From: Paraspadella gotoi
Taxonomy: Eukaryota; Chaetognatha
Direction: 5' to 3'
DNA: 64,000 nt
Assembly: GCA_051294375.1 (NCBI GenBank)
Contig: JBJCIZ010000744.1
Span: forward strand, 1,807,252-1,871,251
Made by a program: the position numbers and the translations under genes. This document shows positions 12,773 through 24,798 of the stretch, one piece after another; positions within the stretch are counted from its first letter, which is position 1, and every line of letters begins with the position of its first letter. The notes below the pieces were generated by a model. It was not told the origin of the DNA, ran no database searches, and saw nothing but the letters and a program-made list of their open reading frames with translations.

Positions 12773-13150
12773 GATTCCAAATTAGATTATGGTTCCGCAG
12801 AACGCGAAATTTTCAGCGAGAAGTGAAACCTGTTACGTTTCATTCTTTTAATTGATTCTAAAAATGAATATTTATAATACTATTAATAATAATAATAATA
12901 TTAATAATAATTCTATTATTAAAAGGAAAAAATTCAAGGAGGACAATTTTTAGTATCTCGTTTTCCTCGTTGTTGTTCTTGTTTTCGTCGTAGTTGTTGT
13001 TGTTGTTGTAGTCATTGTCGTCGTTGTTGTTACGGTCCTTTAATAAAGCGATTATTTTTCCCGTGTATTTCCGTGAATTTTCAACACGTACTGCACTGGA
13101 TTCTTTTCTTTTATTTTTTTATAGTTTATGACATTTCTTTAAAAACTAAA
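11593..13150. other. Unique and simple-repeat sequence, no gene seen
   Basis: This holds a GC-richer piece with TTTG repeats (11870-12060), (AAT)n at 12096-12150, a 10-N gap, (GA)n at 12612-12660, (CT)n at 12719-12770 and TTG/GTC-rich sequence at 12970-13030. The ORF at 11802-12056 (-) has no recognisable motif. Confidence 0.6.
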
Positions 13151-13311
13151 GGCGGCGCTAGCAGTCGCTTGGATTTTAGGTTTGTTCCTGTCATAACAAA
13201 CGAGCAAGCATGAGCGAGTTTTGAATTTTCTTAACATAAGTTGGACAGACCGACCGACAGACAGACCGACAGACCGACAGACCGACCGAAAAGTGTCTTA
13301 TCGCGGCGCAA
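13151..13311 (-). mobile_element. R2 MITE-like element, copy b (partial)
   Basis: This is the reverse complement of the R2 middle. It keeps the GGCGGCGCTAGCAGTCGC block, the TTAACA stretch, the GACAGACCGACC array and AAAAGTG. It then jumps to a CGCGGCGCAAC terminus, skipping the palindrome, and the distal third is missing. Confidence 0.65.
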
Positions 13312-14414
13312 CTGATAAAAGTCAGACGGTACGAATTTTTTTGTCGCCTTAAATCGCAAACGATTTTGTTCGTCTTTGCGCAAACAAGTTATTTCCTCTC
13401 CACTCGAGGTGCTCTCCCTTTTTTCTTCATTCCCCACAGCCTTATTAATCCTTTCCTTTCTTTTCTTTTTTCCTTTCTTCTCTTTTTTCCTTTCTTTTCT
13501 TTTTTTCCTTGCTTTTCTATTTTCCTTTCTTTTCTTTTTTCCTTTCTCTTCTTTTTTTTCTTTTCTTTTTTCCTTTCTTTTATTTTTTCCTTTCTTTTCT
13601 TTTTTCCTTTCCTTTTCTTTTTCCCTCCTCTTTCCCTTTCTGCCATTTCATTATCTCGGGCGACGGTTTATCAATTTTCGATTTCTTTCCTTCCTTGCAA
13701 ACCNNNNNNNNNNCTCTCTGTCTCTCTCTCCTGCCGCTCTTCTCTCTCTATTGAGAACAGTATTAAACACGGTATTAAATACTTAAGTAAAGTGTTGTAA
13801 AAAAGGCACTTAACATATTGCAAAATAGTATAGTCTATATAGTCAAGAATAATTCTACCAAGTTTATAACGAATCTTGTTTTTTCTCTGTCCTCAAAAAT
13901 ATTATCATTATCAAGAGCTGATTTACAACGAGCCCTGCTTTTTGCTTTTTGCTTTTTTCCCCGAAATTTCATTGCTCGTGTCATTTTTTTTAAATTTAAA
14001 AAATTATTATTGAGAAAAAAAAAATAATGTTTACTTATTCGAAAAAGATTTTAAGTTAAGAACGAAATTATATAAGGCCATCACTAATAAATTATTATAA
14101 GTTTGAAACTTTCTTCGCTCAGAAATTTCCCTTTGCGCTTTTGCGATCCATTATTCCCGGTCCCAAAAAAAAAGAAAAAAAAAAGAGATTTGTGTCACCT
14201 TTAAAACGAGGGACCCAACCTTATTTTCCGAGACTCAGACGAAACAGGTCAACTGTCGTTTTATGTTTTGGTTTTTTTTTTTAAACTCTCAGAAAAGATA
14301 TTTTCCATTGTACTAAAAAAAGCATAAAAAACCCCCCCAAAAAAAACCAAAAACTGCGACACTCACACAAGTTTTCTTTTAAATACAATAGAAGTCCTTT
14401 TAAAGTCTCTCTCT

Positions 14415-14491
<77 letters not shown>

Positions 14492-15932
14492 TTTCTTCTT
14501 CCTCACTAGTTTTCCCCCCTGGCTGTAGCTCCTCGCTCGTCTCGTGCCTCGACGTGGCTTTGGCTCCTCCTCCTCCTCCTCCTCTTTTTCCTCTTCCTCC
14601 TCCTCCTCCTCCTCTCCTCCTCTCTCTTGATTTCTCGGAGATTTTACGACGGTTTTCCTGCGCTCGTCTCTCTCTCTCTTTCTCTCTGTCTCTCTCTTTC
14701 TCTTTTCCCTTTCTCCAGTCCGTTCTCTCTTTTTTTTTCAACGTTCTCGTGTCGGGCAGAGCTGGTGGAGGCGCTGCCCGACAAGGCGCACGAGTTCGGG
14801 CAGCGACCAATTACGTGGAGAACAAACGGGCGCGTGGTTGTACGACGAGGCCACGCGGAACTATTTTTCAACGCCAGATAATTATAAAAAAAAATAGAAA
14901 AATCGAATTAGATATAATAAAAACCAACTAACAACAAAAAATATAAAAAAAATAATACTTCCTCTTCAAGCTCGATCGCCCGCTCCGCCCGACACACGAA
15001 TTGAATGGTAAAAATACCGCGGCTGCCCGACAAAAAAAATAAAAATAAAAAGAGCTCCGCCCACGCGAACCGACAGAAAAAAAAAAGGGGGAAAAAACAC
15101 TCGTCCGATATAAAAGAAAAAAGAAAGAAAGAAAAGAAAGAAAAGAAAAGAAAAAATGAAGAAAGCAAAAAGGAAAGTTGAATGGAATTAATTACGCGTT
15201 GGAATCCGAGAATTCACATCAACGGAAATAGAAAGATACGACAACGACGATAACGACAACAACGACGACGATAACGACAACAACGACGACGACCTGGTGG
15301 GAGAAAACAGATGAACAAACGACGATATTTTTTTAAAAAATGAATCGTTCATAGTATTTTTTCGATCCTGAGGTTAGCGTTCGTGTGAGAAGAAAATTGC
15401 AAAGTGGGTTGCAATTGACAGCAGGTGGTTGCGGCGCAATAAAAAAAAGAAAGAAGGTCACTGCGATAAAAAGGGAGAGACAGAGAACCGATAGAATAAT
15501 GACGATAAATCGTGTCATTTAATAAATAAAAAAAAAGAAGTTTCTTTTTAAAATTTCAGTTTTAAATGAGATTAGCATTTAGAACCGGTCGATATTTTTA
15601 CGAGTATTTTTTTTTTGTTATGAAAAAATATCAAGGAGCAGAAAATAAAAACTAGTATCTATAAATAGATTTTGAAATGTAAAAATAAGAATTTAAATCT
15701 ACGCAATAGAAATAAGGAGTCGATCTCTTCGACTCGGCGATTCGATCGTAAAGACTGAAGTATTTCAAACCGAAGTTATAAATTTGAATTTAAGCAGTTA
15801 ACGCTTAACTCCAGTTTCTGTCTCTCTTTTTTTGTTTAGTTCCCTTTCTGTCCTTTCAACTTTCTCTTTCTATCTTTTTTTAGTTCTTTACCTTTTTTCA
15901 GTTTTTATTCTCTACACACACTATATATATAT

Positions 15933-16009
<77 letters not shown>

Positions 16010-16079
16010 AATTGAAATACTTTTCCCAACGAATCCAAGTTTTTTCTAAAAAAAATATTCTCGATCTTATTCTAATTAA

Positions 16080-16148
<69 letters not shown>

Positions 16149-16270
16149 GGATGAAGTTCGCTTTTATTTTTTTACCTCTCGAATTTTGAGGCTCAGATTT
16201 TGAGATGTGGACTTTTAACTCGTCAACTTTTTTTTTCTCTCTCGCTGAAAACTCGCTGCTTCGACATCAG

Positions 16271-16341
<71 letters not shown>

Positions 16342-17830
16342 CGAAATTAAATGATTTTATGTTGTTATCGTTATTAAAAACAAGGACAAACAAAAACAAG
16401 GTGTTGTATTTTACAGAGAGAGAGAGTGCAAATGTGAGAGATTATTAATGATCAATAAAACAGTAATTTGTGGTTTTTTTGATACAGTTTTATTTAAAAA
16501 TATTGTAATTTTGACTATAATACTTTTTTACTCATTTTACTTTGCAGGATTTTATCTTCTTCTGAATTTCGGCGAAAAAATAATTTCTCGTCTTAAAAAA
16601 AGAAAAAGCAAAAAAACTTTGTGTGATTTTTTTGTTTTTTGTGTTTTTCTTTGCGAAGAAAAACAAGTTAAGTCCTCGTTTAAAACCGAATAGATTTTTC
16701 TCTGCTTTTTTTTTTTTTTATTAATTCTCTTTTGTCTGTGATTTCATTTCAGTGACACAAATTGAATTTCCATAATTCGAGTTACATACGAAAAAAAGTA
16801 ATTTTTTTAAAAAAAGATAAAAATATCTTGGAGAAAAAAAAAATATTAAATTTATTCGCTTCACCGGCATCGCCTCCATCTCGTGGTTAAAAAAAAACAC
16901 ATTCGATTTTTAAAAAAAAAAGTGAACAACACTCATTTAAAAAAAAAATCCGGATTTAAATGTAAAATAAAGATTCAAAGTTCCGGGATTTACAGAACAC
17001 ACACGAATAAAATGTTCTTTATACCACGATTTTGAATTTTTTTTAAATTAAATATTGACGCCATTTTTTGCCCCATTTTTTAGTCAATTTTTTTCGTCTC
17101 GATTATTGTTTATGTCGTACATATAAACACAAAATAGAACACATTCGTTACTTCAGCGTTTTTTCTCTTAATCCGCCTCCATCTTTTTATCTCTCTCTCT
17201 CTCTCTTTCCATTTTATCTCCATCTCCCTCCGTGTCTGTCAGTCTGTCGTTTACTAAAAAAAAAAGACCCAACTTTGGAGAAGGTTTTCATACTAAATAA
17301 AATTAACTTTCACTCTATGAATTTATACTAAAAATTAATTCCGATTAATCGCAATTCCGAAGTATTTATTAAAAAAAACAAAACCACATCTGTGTCTTCG
17401 AAATTTTCCGTTTCTCATCTTCGTCGTTGAATTAATAATTATAATAAATATTATTAGTAATAATTAATAATATTAGTAATAATTCTTGTCATCTTCTCTT
17501 TACTTAAAAAAAATTACGTGATTTTCCTTGATTTCTCTTAAAAAAAAAAAACAACCGAACGGAGAACAAGAAAAAAGAAATTAGATTGGATGTAATACGA
17601 AAAAAAAAAGTTTAAAAAATATTAATCTTCCTCCAGAATTTGAATAAAATTCACGAAAAAAAAGTAAAAAAAAAGAAGAAATTCTCTGACGACGTCGCTT
17701 CTACTTCATCAGGAAAAAAAAAAAAGAAGAAGTATTGTAAAAATCCTACTCTACAGGGTGATCGACAAAAAAAAAAAAAAAGAGAGAAAAAATTGAAACA
17801 AAAGGGGAAAAAAATAAATAAATAGATACG
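13312..17830. other. AT-rich flank with simple repeats, no gene seen
   Basis: This holds a pyrimidine-rich (TTTTCCTTTC)n array at 13440-13640, (TC)n tracts at 14405-14490, 15938-16008, 16080-16144 and 16279-16338, a CTC-rich stretch at 14565-14620, and (AAAG)n near 15120. A GC-richer piece at 14755-14870 contains GGCAGAGCTGGTGGAGGCGCT. It encodes no protein I recognise. Confidence 0.6.
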
Positions 17831-17994
17831 TGCAACGTCCTCTCGCGACCACGCCCGGTTATTTTTCTCCCCTACCTCTTGCGCCCGCGTAAAGCGAAAG
17901 GAGAGGGCGCGACAATCGATCCAAAGCCTAAAGTGAAACCTTCGCCGCCGCCGCCGCCGCAGCCGCCGCAGCCGCCGCCTCCCACGCTGCGTCA
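17831..17994 (+). promoter_or_regulatory. mbl: Candidate mbl promoter / 5' leader
   Basis: This is a CpG- and GC-rich segment inside AT-rich sequence. It holds a TCTCGCGA-type element followed by a CCACGCCC GC-box-like motif (17841-17855), a second CpG cluster (17880-17912) and a GCC/GCA trinucleotide run (17944-17979). The frame used by the exon that follows has a stop at 17929-17931. No convincing splice acceptor lies between that stop and the exon, because the only nearby AG follows an A-rich stretch. I therefore read this as untranslated leader and promoter rather than coding sequence. The alanine-coding GCC run could still be translated from a non-AUG start. No TATA box or initiator is clear enough to place a start site. 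Confidence 0.4.
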
Positions 17995-18065
17995 ATGTCA
18001 ATAAGCAATTCTCCGCTGCCTCCTTTCCAGTACCACGCGGGATTGCCCTTTCCTTCTTCTCTCAG
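17995..18065 (+). CDS. mbl: muscleblind, proposed first coding exon
   Basis: The exon opens at ATG 17995 and encodes 23 codons plus two bases. The peptide is rich in Pro, Ser and aromatics (it includes PLPPFQYHAGLPFPSS) and resembles no domain I know. It ends in CTCAG followed by GTATTA, an acceptable but weak 5' splice site, leaving a phase-2 end. The two leftover bases AG plus the first base C of the exon at 25689 make a Ser codon, and the joined frame stays open through the zinc-finger exon. That phase match across 7.6 kb is the main support. The start context is poor (T at -3), so initiation could differ. Against it: no homology is checked, the exon is short, and the donor runs straight into a microsatellite. 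It could be an exon used only in some isoforms. Confidence 0.5.

Positions 18066-18067
<2 letters not shown>

Positions 18068-18146
<79 letters not shown>
18068..18146 (+). repeat. (ATT)26 microsatellite abutting a splice donor
   Basis: About 26 uninterrupted ATT units begin at the third base of the proposed intron 1, so positions +3 onward of the 5' splice site are repeat sequence. Length changes here would leave the GT intact but keep the +4 to +6 bases fixed as a poor match to consensus. Confidence 0.95.
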
Positions 18147-18147
<1 letters not shown>

Positions 18148-18697
18148 AAAAGTTGGTTGTGCCGGGTTCAAAAGTAATTTGTTTTGAAACAAGTTTGAGC
18201 AAACAATGTCGGATCTGCCTACGATAATTAATTAATTAATTGATAATTAATTAATTAATAGATTAATTAATTAATTAATTAATAGATTAATTATAATTTA
18301 TATTCAGCTTGTCATCATCGATGTCCTTAAAATTGAGTCAGGACAGTTATTAAATGTTTGTTTACATTTTATCAAAACAAACAAATATCCTCTATTATCG
18401 AGCCAGGCGGGCAAAGCCCGTCTGTCTAGATTTTTTTTCGGTTTAGCTTTCGGTCTCGCTTTTTTGCAATCATGGCTTCTGAAAGTGTGATATCATAGGG
18501 AGTTAAATTTCTATATATGGCTTCTAATCATCAAGATCTTTAAAATTCTCTGTTTCATATCAATATTGGTATTTGTTTATGTTTTATTTACAAAACAAAA
18601 ACGTTTTAATTATATGTCGCTCTCTCTCTCTCTCTTTTTCTCCGTCACTGCTTCTTCTAAAAACGAGTTCCGGCTCTGCACGTCTGTCCAGCTTCTT

Positions 18698-18731
<34 letters not shown>

Positions 18732-18786
18732 TTTTTTTTATAAAAAATTTTTAGATATAATGTGGGTTCACTAATGTAAAAAACGA

Positions 18787-18857
18787 TGCCGCGAACAGGG
18801 CGCGAACCCGGGTCTTTGGGTAGAGAATAGCTCACGCTACGTGCGGCGCCATAAGTA
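18787..18857 (-). repeat. tRNA-like sequence (SINE head?)
   Basis: Read on the minus strand it has a GGCGCCGCACGTAGCGTGAGC A-box-like part, then CTACCCAAAGACCCGGGTTCG with a B-box-like GGGTTCGCGCCC. It shares CCCAAAG-CCGGGTTC with 36851-36923. It lacks a pairing acceptor stem, so it is more likely a tRNA-derived SINE fragment than a working tRNA. Confidence 0.45.
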
Positions 18858-19179
18858 CTGCTGATTTTTAACGAGTAAAGGGGCTGTAGAGCTTCTCTCT
18901 CTCTCTCTCTCTCTTTCAATTATTATATATCGCTCTTTCTCTTTCTCTTTTTCTCTGCAGCGGCTGTCTCTCTCTCTCTCTCTTTTTTCTCTCTCTCTCT
19001 CTGTCTCCTCTGTGTGTGTCTGTCCCTATCTGTCCGATCTTTTGCGTGATCGTTTGTTTTTGAAAAATTCTGATTATTTTTTTCCTTCTAAAAACTTTTT
19101 ATTATTGCCATTTATTCCGCGCTTTTTTTTCAATACAAAATCCATATTTTCATCCGAATTTTCGTGGATTTATTCTCTT

Positions 19180-19222
<43 letters not shown>

Positions 19223-19228
19223 TTTCTT

Positions 19229-19282
<54 letters not shown>

Positions 19283-19799
19283 ACTCATACACGCATTTGT
19301 TTGTTTTATTGACTATATCGCATCAATGAATGACAATCATCGCATCAATGAATGACAATCATCGCATCACTGAATGACTATCATCACAGCAGTGAATGAC
19401 TATCATCGCATCAATAATTGATTATCATCGAATCAATAATCAATTCCTATTACATCAATAAATTACTATTACATCAATCAATTAGTATTACCTCAATCAA
19501 TTACTAGTACATCAACAATTCGTTATCGCATGATTCATTCGTTTTTTTTCCCGGTTTTTTTCATTATTTTCTATGATAGTGGGCTCTGGCTCGATCTTGA
19601 GTCTTTTAAGATTTTTTTATTTTATGTCTCCTTCTCTCTCTCTCTCTTCTCACTCTCTCTCTTTCTCTCTCTCTCACTCTTCTCTTTCTCTCTCTCTCTC
19701 TCTCTCTTCTCTTTTATGCAATAGCGACGATCCTTATGCTTTTTAAGATTTTTTTAACTTGCATCATTTTTTTAACTTGCATATTTTTTTCAAACTTGC

Positions 19800-20790
19800 A
19801 TTCCGTCAAAACTTTATATCTAGCTTCTTTCACTCACTTTCCTACCGGCTCACAAAATTTCATCTCAATCTATCATGGGTTAAAATAAATAAAAGATTCA
19901 AGTAAATGTGACTCATATTTTTTTCATTTAAACTCATTTCCACTGGTACGTTTCCACTGAAACTTTATATCAAGCTTCGTCATACGTTTTCCTACCCACA
20001 CACAAAATTTCAACTCAATCTATCCATCCAATTATGATTAATTGGAGTATTTATTGGTTTAAAATAAGTAAAAAGATTTTAGTAAATTCGACTTATATTT
20101 TTTCCATTTAAACTAATTTCCACTCACACGATTCCATCGAAATTTTATATCCAGCTTTATCACACACTTTCCTACCCACACACACAAAATTTAATTCCAA
20201 TCCAACCAGCCAATCACGAGTTATTGGAGCTTTTTGCTAAGATGGGACGGATGGACGGATTGATTGACTAATTAATTAATTATTGATTAATTTATTTACT
20301 AATTGATTAATTTAACTGATTAATTATTTGATTTATTAATACATCCTGCAGTTACATTTAATATAAAAGGAAAAAGAAGCATAATCAATTAGTAAAAAAC
20401 AGGTTTTTTGTTTTTTTCCATTTAAACTCATTTCCACTCAAACTATTCCATCGAAACTTGATTTCCTGTTCAATCACACACTTTCCTACCCACATACAAA
20501 ATTCAGGTCAATCAGCCCATCCACTCATGAGCAATTGGTGTTCAAATAGTGAATATATTTTTTTTTGTTTTTTTCCATTTAAACTCATTTCCACTCGGAC
20601 GATTCCATCGAAACTTAATATCCAGCTCAATCACACACTTACCATTCCACACACAAAATTTCATTTAAATCCATCCATCCAATCACGAGTAATTGGTGTT
20701 TTTTGCTAAGGTGGGACGGACGGACGGACGGACGCGACGACGGAGGACGGACGGACGGACAGACGAGACGGACGGAAGACGGACATCATT
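19800..20790 (+). repeat. R3 degenerate tandem repeat with (GGAC)n tail
   Basis: Five partial units start near 19800, 19921, 20100, 20415 and 20569. Each has TTTCCATTTAAACTCATTTCCACT, GAAACTTTATATCCAGCT, CACACTTTCCTACCCACACACAAAATTTCA and CAATCATGAGTAATTGG in order. Two units carry TTTTTGCTAAGGTGGGACGGACGG, and the last ends in an interrupted (GGAC)n run at 20713-20785. Unit lengths differ (about 120-315 bp). Confidence 0.75.
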
Positions 20791-20910
20791 TTTTTGCATA
20801 ATTTATCATAATTCGATGTTCTGACATGATATAAGTGTGTGCCCGGACAATATTGAGGGGCGGACCGACGAACGGACCGAAAAAGTGAGTTATAAAAAGG
20901 AGTTATAGAG

Positions 20911-20939
20911 TCGGGATCTGCTGATAAGCAGATCCGACT
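20911..20939. repeat. Stem-loop GTCGG(G)ATCTGCT-GATA-AGCAGATCCGAC
   Basis: A 12-bp stem with a single bulged G and a GATA loop. It marks the right edge of the repeat-rich stretch. Confidence 0.7.
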
Positions 20940-21184
20940 AAAAAAGCAAAGAAAAACAGGCTACTAATTTTTTTCAAATGTATATAATTGAGATTACTAC
21001 AATATGCTTTTAAGAAAAAAAAAGCACTAGAAGAGACTGTATCACTCATTTTTTTACCCGTGACACAATTTTGACTCACGAAAAGTTTTGAAATAACTTT
21101 TTTTAAAAGTTGGGCAGCGAGAATCAAATAAAGCTTTCAAGGATTTTTAACGAAAATTGGGGGAAAAAACTCTCTTCTCCCGGC

Positions 21185-21226
<42 letters not shown>

Positions 21227-21684
21227 GAGAGAGAGAGAGAGATCATGATATGCTATAAAGTTTTCTCATTCTATAATAAATAAATGATAATAAAAAATAA
21301 AAAAAAATAAAAAAATCGAAAATTATCCTCGTGCACGAGTTTTTTTCGATCTTCGATTCCAAAACGGATGAGTCGAAATAAAAAAAAAAAAACATTGAAA
21401 TCCACGATTCAGTTTTTTTTCTTTTTCGAATCTGACAGATTTAAAAAAAAACATTAATAAAAAAATCAAGCCTACATCCTAAATTAAAACATGATGAACC
21501 TAATTCAGATTCGCTTCAAAAACAAATCGCAGATACAAAATTATTTTTTGGGGGTTTTAAAATAGAACCGACAAATTTAGATGGGTTGCGACGAATTGAC
21601 TTAATTGTTAATTGTTAATTGTTAATATACATACTATATATATATATATATGTATAGTATGTATATACTATGAAAATAAAATCA

Positions 21685-21930
21685 AGGTTAAAGATTTGGA
21701 TTAGAAATTACGATTAAGGGTTTAGGGTTTGGGATTAGGATTAGAATTAGGATTAAAAATTAGGAATAAAGGTTTAGGGTTTGGGATTAGAATTAAGAAT
21801 TAAGATTACAAATTAGGAATAAGAGTTTAGGGTTGGGATTAGGATTAGAATTAGGATTAAAAATTAGGATTAAAAGTTTAGGATTTGAGATAAGGATTAT
21901 AATTAAGATTATAATTAGGCTTAGGGATTA
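21685..21930 (+). repeat. Degenerate telomere-like array (GGATTA/TTTAGGG)
   Basis: Irregular AGGATTAGAATTAGGATT and GGGTTTAGGGTTTGGGATT units run for about 250 bp. A related array is at 37150-37400. The units are too mixed to be active telomere sequence. Confidence 0.7.
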
Positions 21931-22260
21931 GTTAATAACTTTAAAAAACATATTTAAATTAAATATTATGATTAAAATTAAATTGTGAGAGAAATGGGTC
22001 ACTCGGAGAAGAGAGTCGAAATGTTTTGTTTTTTTTATACGTGGGTGTCTTCCAGAATATTGCGATACACAGATATGGAAAACTGACAATTCACAACTTG
22101 TATCATTAATGTATTGACTATTGACCCTAACTTTTTTTTCGGTCTAAACTTTCTGGCCAAACGACTTTTAATAATTGAGCCAAAAGGACAAGAGTGAAAT
22201 TTGTGTGAGGAATTTTCATCGAAGGTCGCTGAACCAAATTATTTTCAAAACGATCTCCGT

Positions 22261-22293
<33 letters not shown>

Positions 22294-22537
22294 TTTAAAC
22301 TCAACTAGGATAATAGTAAATATATATAAAGAAACTAATGTACACGATTGATTATTCTATTGATAAATACAATTCTTACTCTAAAATCGTTTTATTTAAT
22401 AATCAAAAAGTTTTGTTCGTAATCTTTCCTGTGTTTGTCCGTTTTCGTGCGGACTTTCTCGTACAAACGAGACGTCACTCGTTACGGTTGTCATAATTGT
22501 CACGTATTCGTCGTCGTCGTCGTCGTCGTCGTCGACA

Positions 22538-22545
22538 TCACGTGA
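22538..22545. promoter_or_regulatory. TCACGTGA site
   Basis: An E-box of the MITF/TFE type lies 3 bp after a (GTC)n array in proposed intron 1. Confidence 0.25.
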
Positions 22546-22736
22546 CTATAAATATTAAAAAAAACAACAAAGTTCCTGTTTAGTATCTCACTTATTACTT
22601 TTATCGCCCTCTATGAATTCGAATTAAAAACAAAAAGACAAAAAATAAATAAATCCTAAAAAAAAACCTTAAAACTTTTTTTTTACTTTTTTTTTTCACC
22701 GAATCGTTAAAAGTAATTTATGTTTGGGAGCAGCAG

Positions 22737-22770
22737 CTTTTTTCTTTCTTTCTTTTTTTTTTCTTTGCTA

Positions 22771-22821
<51 letters not shown>

Positions 22822-22866
22822 GCTTTGCTTCTTTTTTTCTTAGCTTCTTTTATTCTTTGGTTTCGT

Positions 22867-22903
<37 letters not shown>

Positions 22904-22908
22904 TTTCT

Positions 22909-22948
<40 letters not shown>

Positions 22949-22950
22949 TA
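22737..22950 (+). repeat. (TTTC)n array
   Basis: Two long pure blocks (about 22770-22820 and 22867-22948) are joined by decayed units. The Phe/Leu/Ser ORFs over it are artefacts. Confidence 0.95.
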
Positions 22951-23538
22951 TACTTTTTTTGAGCCGGTTGCCCCCCTCGGTGGCAGTTTAGGTGTACTGT
23001 CTGAGCCAGCGCCCGCTCGAAATTTAAACGTCTCGGATTAAGTTGTGTGTGTTGGTCCCCAGTGTGTGTGTCGATTCGCGGTTTATCAAGTTAAATTTTT
23101 TTCTTGAGTTTTTTTTTATGTGTGTGTGTATACGTGTGTAAGCGTCTTGTGTGTGGGGACACGCAATCATCCGCCTCTTCATTTTTTTTTCCTCATTTCC
23201 GACAAATTATTTTTTTTTAAAAGTTGAATGACTGAACTATCAACGGATGAATCAGCTTAACGTTTTGGTCTGGCTAACTGTCTGTCTGTCTCTCTTTCTC
23301 TCTGTCTCTCTTTCTTTCACTTTTTTTTCCAGTTTTTTAAAGTTCTTCGATTAAAACAACTCGTTTTAAATCTCCTCGGTTCGTTCTCTCTCTCTCTCTT
23401 TCTCTCTTTTTCTCTCTCTCTTTTTCTCTCTCTCTCTCTCTGCGGAATTATCATTAATCTACCGAAAGTTTCGCGTTGTTTTTCCGGCCCTTTCCTCTCT
23501 CTCTCTTCTTCTCTCTCTTCTCCTCTCCCTTCTCTTCG

Positions 23539-23575
<37 letters not shown>

Positions 23576-24088
23576 ATCTCTCTTATATTGAAAACGACAC
23601 TTCATGCAAATATAACGAGAAACATTTTTTTTGGGAGGAGAGAGAGAGAGAAGAGTAGAGAGAAAGAGAGAGAGAGAGGATAGAAGAGGAGGAGAGAGAG
23701 AGAGAGAGAGATGGGAGAGAGAGATTAGAAAGAGAGAGAGAGAGGCAATACAAACTGTTTCATGTCAATTATCACGAATTGAAAAATGTCAACTAAATAA
23801 TTTGTGTTTTCATTCCCTATATTTTTTTCACCAACGAAAAAAACTGCGATAAAAAAGAAAAAAAGAAAAAGAAAAAAGAAAAATTGTCTCCGAATTTCAA
23901 TGATTCACCGATCGCTATATTTTGTGTGTGTGTGTTTATGTGTGGGTCAATCGTTAATTTGTTCAAAGTTCACAAACTTTTAACGAACTTTTAAGTTCAC
24001 CGATTTCTTCTTTCATATTCTGTCCGTTTGTAAATTAAAAAACACTGCGCGCCCCAGCCTGAACATTTTTTTTTGTTATCTAAAACCC

Positions 24089-24159
<71 letters not shown>

Positions 24160-24240
24160 GTGTAATTGAATTTTCTCCAAGCTTCGACCAGATATAGATT
24201 TTTCTGCGTATCGCACTTTCACTTTCGCTCTCTCTCTCTG

Positions 24241-24306
<66 letters not shown>

Positions 24307-24443
24307 TAGTTTACATTCGTTGGCGAGCAAACAAGTACATTAGTCCAAAAACGAACATAATTTTGTGGATCATACACGCGCACACTTTTCTGCATTTGAG
24401 CTGTGAGAGTTTATGTGTTTTTTGAGAGAGAGAGAGAGAGACA

Positions 24444-24479
<36 letters not shown>

Positions 24480-24561
24480 CGATCCATCATCGCCAAAACG
24501 TCACGATTCTGTTTTTCTTAGTTTTTCTCTGTTTTTCTATTTTCTCTTCTAAGCTCATTCT

Positions 24562-24602
<41 letters not shown>

Positions 24603-24745
24603 AAATCATAAAGGGGAAAAAAACTTAACTTGATCAACCCGTTTTAGTCGAGTTAAAAAAAAAAATTGTTGCCGCGGAACTTGTCTCGCAAAGCCCAACC
24701 CACCCTCGAGGCGAAGATCGCTGAAAGAGAAAAAACACAACTGAA

Positions 24746-24798
<53 letters not shown>

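Larger units (their letters stand above)
18208..20939. mobile_element. Possible 2.7-kb element with inverted GTCGGATCTGC ends
   Basis: GTCGGATCTGC at 18208-18218 is inverted as GCAGATCCGAC at 20929-20939. The right end is itself a stem-loop (20911-20939). Inside are ATTA-rich tracts, a tRNA-like sequence, (TC)n arrays and the R3 tandem repeat ending in (GGAC)n. No transposase is present. The match could be chance or a nest of smaller repeats, and target-site duplications were not identified. Confidence 0.25.
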
